From the IMG/VR virus record IMGVR_UViG_3300034108_001200, positions 1-21,455 of that record: a stretch of 21,455 nucleotides of DNA. One strand, 5' to 3'. The notes under the pieces are model-generated. The model was not told the DNA's origin. It worked only from the letters and a program-made list of their open reading frames with translations, and did not search any database. Positions 17,420 through 21,455 of this stretch are shown in pieces (within the stretch, counting starts at the first letter, position 1; each line of letters starts with the position of its first letter). The DNA is from a virus. The translations under genes and the position numbers were made by a program.

Positions 17420-18325
17420 ATGGCAACAGCTAGTTACGGAACAATAAGACCGGCGGACGTGAGTCCTGAAGATATTGAGATAATTTTAAATTTCACCCCA
17501 TCAAGGGATGAAACTGATAATTTTGTGTTAACAAAATTAGATTCTCTCGCATTAATAAAACCATATTTTAATAATACATCAACAGGTGTTAATAGTGTTG
17601 AAATATTAGGGGGGTTATATAATTTAAGATTACCTGCTGACCAATTTAATAAAATAGGTATATACACATTATTTATAAGACCCGCTCAAATTAGATGTAC
17701 TATTTTGGATTGTGGTGTTTTATCTGCATTACCAAACGTTAGAGGATTAGTAATTGATTTAAATTCAGTCCCATCTCAATACAGAAATAAATTTGTTAAT
17801 CAAGGTTTGGTTGGTTTTAGAATTGAATATTTAAATACTGATGGTACTAAGATACCTAATTTTTTCAGAATTATAACATCATCGTTTTTCTGTGAACCTG
17901 TTGTTCAAAATTTAACAAACACTTCACAAAAAGCGATAAGGTATAGATATACTGATAATAATACTAATTTAATTTTCTGTACATTAACTCCTTCATCTGC
18001 ACCTACGAATAAACCAAATGCTATACCCTATATTGGTCAACCGAATCAAAATATAATAGTAACAAATACGTTTTTTAATCCAATAACATTGGATATTGAA
18101 ATTGCGGAACATGATTTCTCAACATTGGCAATTGCTCTTTATGGTAACCAAACTAAATCTATGGATGATGGTATTTACACAATTTACGATACCGCGAATA
18201 ACATCTACAGACAGTACAACTTGTATGAAATTAGAGACCAATTCAATAAGTTGTTATTTGAGGTTAGAGAAGATAGAGATAATAATATTGATTTCAGTAA
18301 AAGCTTTTCAAATATAACCCAATAA
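17420..18325 (+). CDS. Tail/baseplate structural protein, 301 residues (unassigned)
   Basis: First gene after a 38-base gap carrying a candidate promoter. The product starts ATASYGTIRPADVSPEDIEI and contains FTPSRDETDNFVLTKLD, a strand-rich centre (LGGLYNLRLPADQFNKIGIYTLFIRP, then TILDCGVLSALPNVRGLVIDL), and a hydrophilic C-terminus (QYNLYEIRDQFNKLLFEVREDRDNN). It has no membrane segment, signal peptide or enzyme motif that I can see. It overlaps the next gene by TAATG, which ties it to the gpI/gp7-like protein and suggests it may be a direct partner, such as a wedge accessory or a fibre connector. Family not recognised. Confidence 0.7.
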   Translation: MATASYGTIRPADVSPEDIEIILNFTPSRDETDNFVLTKLDSLALIKPYFNNTSTGVNSVEILGGLYNLRLPADQFNKIGIYTLFIRPAQIRCTILDCGVLSALPNVRGLVIDLNSVPSQYRNKFVNQGLVGFRIEYLNTDGTKIPNFFRIITSSFFCEPVVQNLTNTSQKAIRYRYTDNNTNLIFCTLTPSSAPTNKPNAIPYIGQPNQNIIVTNTFFNPITLDIEIAEHDFSTLAIALYGNQTKSMDDGIYTIYDTANNIYRQYNLYEIRDQFNKLLFEVREDRDNNIDFSKSFSNITQ

Positions 18326-21300
18326 TGGCGATTAAAAAATTTACTTGTCCACCACAAACTGCATCAGGAGCAGGAACTTTTTCCGATAACTTAGTTGGAT
18401 TACAACTTGTTGCGGGTGGTGGTTTAACGCAAGGAAATTTCGAGTTTACTGAAGGAGTAACTGAAAAAATTAATAGAAAATTCTCAACAGGTGTGTTCTC
18501 AGACCCAATAAATTTAGAGAATTTAGGTTTAGAAAGTGTTGAACAAGCAAGATTAATACTTGAAAACAACTTTAAAGTTTATCCTAATTTTGATTTAACT
18601 CAGGTATCTAATTTTACATTGTTTGGTTCAATGGTAAAAAGAATGGAAAATTCCGTTCAGAATATTATCAGTTATTTTCCTGGTGCAATTGAATCTTCAT
18701 TTATTGGTTTGAATTATGTAACGGGAGCAACTGCGTTTAATATTGTTTATGATGAAACAACAAATCAGACTAATTTAGAACTTGACATTGCGAGAATAAG
18801 AAATCCATTCGAAATTGACTTTACTGAAAACGCTACAAGAAATTTATCATTAAGAGAATTACCAGTTTCACCATTAAGGAATTTAACTGTTGAGTTTTTA
18901 AAATATTCATTATATCTAAATGGTGAAGGGTATGGTGTAAAAAAAGTTATACCAACACAATCATTAACAAATGGTACTTTGAAATTATCAGTTGAAGGTA
19001 ATCCATTTTCAGGAGAATCTTTAACATATATTAATTTAGTTATCAGACCAAATGATTATGAGGTAAATAAAGTTTTTAATGAAGACTTAGATGAAGTTGA
19101 AAACTTTCTTTTAAATAGAAACGTAAATCCAAAATATACTGCAACATTTCAACAACCAATAGAGGCGGATGATGGAACTTATTATATTTCAAATACAAAA
19201 TTAACATTTCCGTTATACGGAATATGGAACTTAGATATTTTAACAAATAACTTTACAAATTATTTAACTAACTTAAATGAAATATCTGAATCATTTGATT
19301 TGTATAAAACAAATTTAGTTTCAAGATTTTTAACAACAGGTGCTTTCAAGGACTTTGACACGATAGGTCAAAAAATGGAAAAAGTACTACAAATTTATGG
19401 TAGAAGTTTTGATGATACTCGAAAATTCATAAATGCTCTTGCATTTATGAATTCGGTAAATTACAATACGGGAAATGATATACCTTCTAAATTGTTAAAA
19501 AACTTGGCGGAGACTTTAGGTTGGAAAACAAATATATCTCCCATAACCAACGATGATTTTTTAAGTTCAGTTTTTGGTACTAAAAACGAGGAAAAATCTG
19601 TATATTCTGGTGTTAATATACCAAGCACCCCTGATGAATTAAATACACAATTTTATAAAAATTTAGTGTTAAATGCGGCATTTCTATTCAAATCAAAAGG
19701 TACAAGAAAATCTATTGAGACTTTAATGAGATTGATAGGTGCTCCGGAAGCGTTAATTGAATTTAATGAATTTATATATCTGACAGAACAGAGAATAAAT
19801 ATGAGTCAATTTTATACTCAATACGCACAGATATCAGGAGGAACATATGTAACAAATACGCCATCATTAGACCTAACAGATGTGTATACAATTTTTGGTC
19901 AACAATATACTGGTTTTACAACAACATCTACATTTACTGATGTTAACATATCAAGAGAAGAATATCCTGTGGATGAGGATGGGTTTCCTAGCACACCTGA
20001 AAATACAGAAATTTATTATTTCCAAATAGGTAGTGGTTGGTTTGAACAAACACCACAACACAGAGGACCTGAAGAAGTTGATTTAACAAACAGTGTATTT
20101 ACTGGGTCAAATCCAAATTACCAAACAAGTTTAGTGCCATATAGTTATGGTCAAATTTATTTGGAAAGATTTAGAAGTTTTCCTTATATGACTGTTGGAT
20201 TTGGTTTAAGACCTGTTATTGATAACAATAAAAGTTGGGTTGAAACTGAAATAGGGTTTAGGTCAAACTTAGATGGTAATTTTAACGCATTATATTTTGC
20301 GGACGATGATAGATATGTTATCAATGTTAAAAATATTGATTTATTTATGAACCCGGCTCAAGGGTTATCATATGATGTATGGTTTATGTCAAGGGAAACA
20401 AATTATCCAATACCAAATTATGGTTTATCATATGTTCCACCGACATACTGTGACCCAAATCCATATATTGAATATCCACACAGAGGAGGTGTGGATTGGA
20501 CTGTTATTAATCCACAACCAAAAAGAAAGACATTTTTTGAATTTGCACAATCATTTTGGAAGAATATGATTAACGTTAGAAACAGACAATTTTCAACTAA
20601 CGGTAAATCTGGTGGTTATCCTACATTAGAATCAATTTATTGGAGATATATTGAATCACAAAATTTAACGGGAATACCGAACAATAACTTCAACTATACA
20701 AATATGATTGAATATGTTCAAGGTATGGGTGATTATTGGATTAGATTAGTTGAACAAATGATTCCAGCTACTACAATTTGGAATACGGGTGTTAAATTTG
20801 AAAATTCTATATTTCATAGACAAAAATTTGTTTGGAGAAGACAAGAAGGTTGCCAAATTGTACCAGTTCCTTGTAAACCATGTATTACAAATGATGATTT
20901 ATTTCCAACAGGTTGTAATATACAAACAATTGAATGTGATACATATCCTTGGTTAAATTCAGATGCTGGTACTTTATCAAATGTTTTATCAAGTGTACTT
21001 AATTCTTATTTAACTAATAATGGTTATTCGTTGTTTAATTGTTTCTTAAATGGTTTAACAACAGAATGGTATATCCAAATTAAAATTGATGGTGTTCCTA
21101 TTTATCAAGAAACATTTTTTAATGGTGTTGGTTACAATATTTTTAATAGTGTCCCAACTAATAATGAATGGTTAAATGGGTTGACAAATGCTTTGGATAG
21201 TTTAACTATTTATGGATATGATTATTATTACACAAGTGATGACACTTATGTTGTTTATAATTCAATATGTACCGAATCGAGCGAGGGGATTAATTTTGAA

Positions 21301-21339
21301 CTCAATTTGGGAATAAACTTTAATATATACTGCTTTTAA
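18325..21339 (+). CDS. Large baseplate protein with P2 gpI / T4 gp7-like region
   Basis: The 1004 residues are close in size to T4 gp7 (1032). A helical region (about 333-475) has the pattern of phage tail protein I: LTTGAFKDFDTIGQKMEKVL, then LLKNLAETLGW, then FYKNLVLNAAFLFKSKGTRK (with KGT at 458-460) and RLIGAPEALI. In the tail-I family, a helix, a 'leaves LA-x-x-LGW' step and a 'kGT' helix recur in this order. P2 gpI and T4 gp7 are equivalent wedge components that pair with gpJ/gp6. Nearer the C-terminus is YWIRLVEQMIPATTIW then FHRQKFVWR, followed by a Cys cluster (C843, C850, C853, C864, C871) and a further 130-residue Tyr/Asn-rich domain. Linked by TAATG to both neighbours. Structural assignment is firm; gpI/gp7 identity is moderate. 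Confidence 0.7.
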   Translation: MAIKKFTCPPQTASGAGTFSDNLVGLQLVAGGGLTQGNFEFTEGVTEKINRKFSTGVFSDPINLENLGLESVEQARLILENNFKVYPNFDLTQVSNFTLFGSMVKRMENSVQNIISYFPGAIESSFIGLNYVTGATAFNIVYDETTNQTNLELDIARIRNPFEIDFTENATRNLSLRELPVSPLRNLTVEFLKYSLYLNGEGYGVKKVIPTQSLTNGTLKLSVEGNPFSGESLTYINLVIRPNDYEVNKVFNEDLDEVENFLLNRNVNPKYTATFQQPIEADDGTYYISNTKLTFPLYGIWNLDILTNNFTNYLTNLNEISESFDLYKTNLVSRFLTTGAFKDFDTIGQKMEKVLQIYGRSFDDTRKFINALAFMNSVNYNTGNDIPSKLLKNLAETLGWKTNISPITNDDFLSSVFGTKNEEKSVYSGVNIPSTPDELNTQFYKNLVLNAAFLFKSKGTRKSIETLMRLIGAPEALIEFNEFIYLTEQRINMSQFYTQYAQISGGTYVTNTPSLDLTDVYTIFGQQYTGFTTTSTFTDVNISREEYPVDEDGFPSTPENTEIYYFQIGSGWFEQTPQHRGPEEVDLTNSVFTGSNPNYQTSLVPYSYGQIYLERFRSFPYMTVGFGLRPVIDNNKSWVETEIGFRSNLDGNFNALYFADDDRYVINVKNIDLFMNPAQGLSYDVWFMSRETNYPIPNYGLSYVPPTYCDPNPYIEYPHRGGVDWTVINPQPKRKTFFEFAQSFWKNMINVRNRQFSTNGKSGGYPTLESIYWRYIESQNLTGIPNNNFNYTNMIEYVQGMGDYWIRLVEQMIPATTIWNTGVKFENSIFHRQKFVWRRQEGCQIVPVPCKPCITNDDLFPTGCNIQTIECDTYPWLNSDAGTLSNVLSSVLNSYLTNNGYSLFNCFLNGLTTEWYIQIKIDGVPIYQETFFNGVGYNIFNSVPTNNEWLNGLTNALDSLTIYGYDYYYTSDDTYVVYNSICTESSEGINFELNLGINFNIYCF

Positions 21340-21455
21340 TGTCTTGTCTTTTAACATATACTTTATCAATAACTGGTGATTGTAGTAATAATTCACAAGG
21401 TGCGGTAACATTTAATATAATTGGAAGTGCTCCAACATATACTATCGTATCACCT
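21339..21455 (+). CDS. Start of a probable SprB-like adhesin or tail fibre (3' end outside window)
   Basis: The ATG at 21339 overlaps the preceding stop (TAATG) and the frame stays open to the last base (39 codons). The visible product begins SCLLTYTLSITGDCSNN and continues SQGAVTFNIIGSAPTYTIV. The pattern of a Cys and Gly/Asn turn, then GxVTFNIxGSAPTYT, resembles SprB/PKD-like repeats (Cys...G-x-(I/V)-x-(I/V)-x-G-(G/S)-x-P-Y-T-Y), a module typical of Bacteroidota surface adhesins and tail fibres of their phages. The position right after the gpI/gp7-like gene is where P2-type tails encode the fibre (gpH). Only the first module is seen, so the call is tentative; the coding status is supported by the overlapping start and the open frame. 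Confidence 0.6.
   Translation, partial: MSCLLTYTLSITGDCSNNSQGAVTFNIIGSAPTYTIVSP

Overview
The window is an AT-rich (roughly two-thirds A+T), tightly packed piece of a large contractile-tailed (T4-like) bacteriophage genome. All recognisable genes lie on the + strand, and the gaps between them are short (none over about 75 bases). The lineage rests on a gp41-type replicative helicase, a class I ribonucleotide reductase pair and gp25-like and gp6-like baseplate wedge proteins. A Bacteroidota (Flavobacteriia-like) host is likely but inferred only: base composition is very AT-rich, Shine-Dalgarno sequences are almost absent, and the tail genes carry PKD-like and possibly SprB-like modules.

Layout. 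(1) 1-4512, replication and nucleotide supply: the 3' part of a gp41/DnaB-family helicase, then nrdB and nrdA, nearly abutting. A strong intrinsic terminator at 4523-4551 closes this block. (2) 4569-5926, a two-gene accessory unit: a flavodoxin-fold flavoprotein whose N-terminus looks like a capsid-targeting peptide, overlapped by 4 bases (ATGA) with an unrecognised protein carrying an SCAGH motif. (3) 5958-8260, baseplate wedge: gp25/gpW-like and gp6/gpJ-like proteins. (4) 8336-17381, four baseplate or tail proteins that I cannot assign to a named family: a 1733-residue protein with an internal block of membrane-type helices, a 597-residue protein, a roughly 294-residue protein and a PKD-containing 390-residue protein. 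(5) 17420-21455: a 301-residue unassigned protein, a 1004-residue protein with a P2 gpI/T4 gp7-like region, and the first 39 codons of a probable SprB-like adhesin or fibre that runs off the window.

How the parts work together. The helicase and reductase serve genome replication. The rest builds the baseplate and host-contact apparatus. The order W/25 - J/6 - (five extra genes) - I/7-like - adhesin resembles the P2 W-J-I-H order with a large insertion of unfamiliar structural genes. The heptamer TATTTAT occurs in all four intergenic gaps of about 30 bases or more, upstream of each presumed transcription unit, and is a candidate phage promoter element. Within units, genes are joined by TAATG or ATGA overlaps or by gaps of a few bases, which suggests translational coupling.
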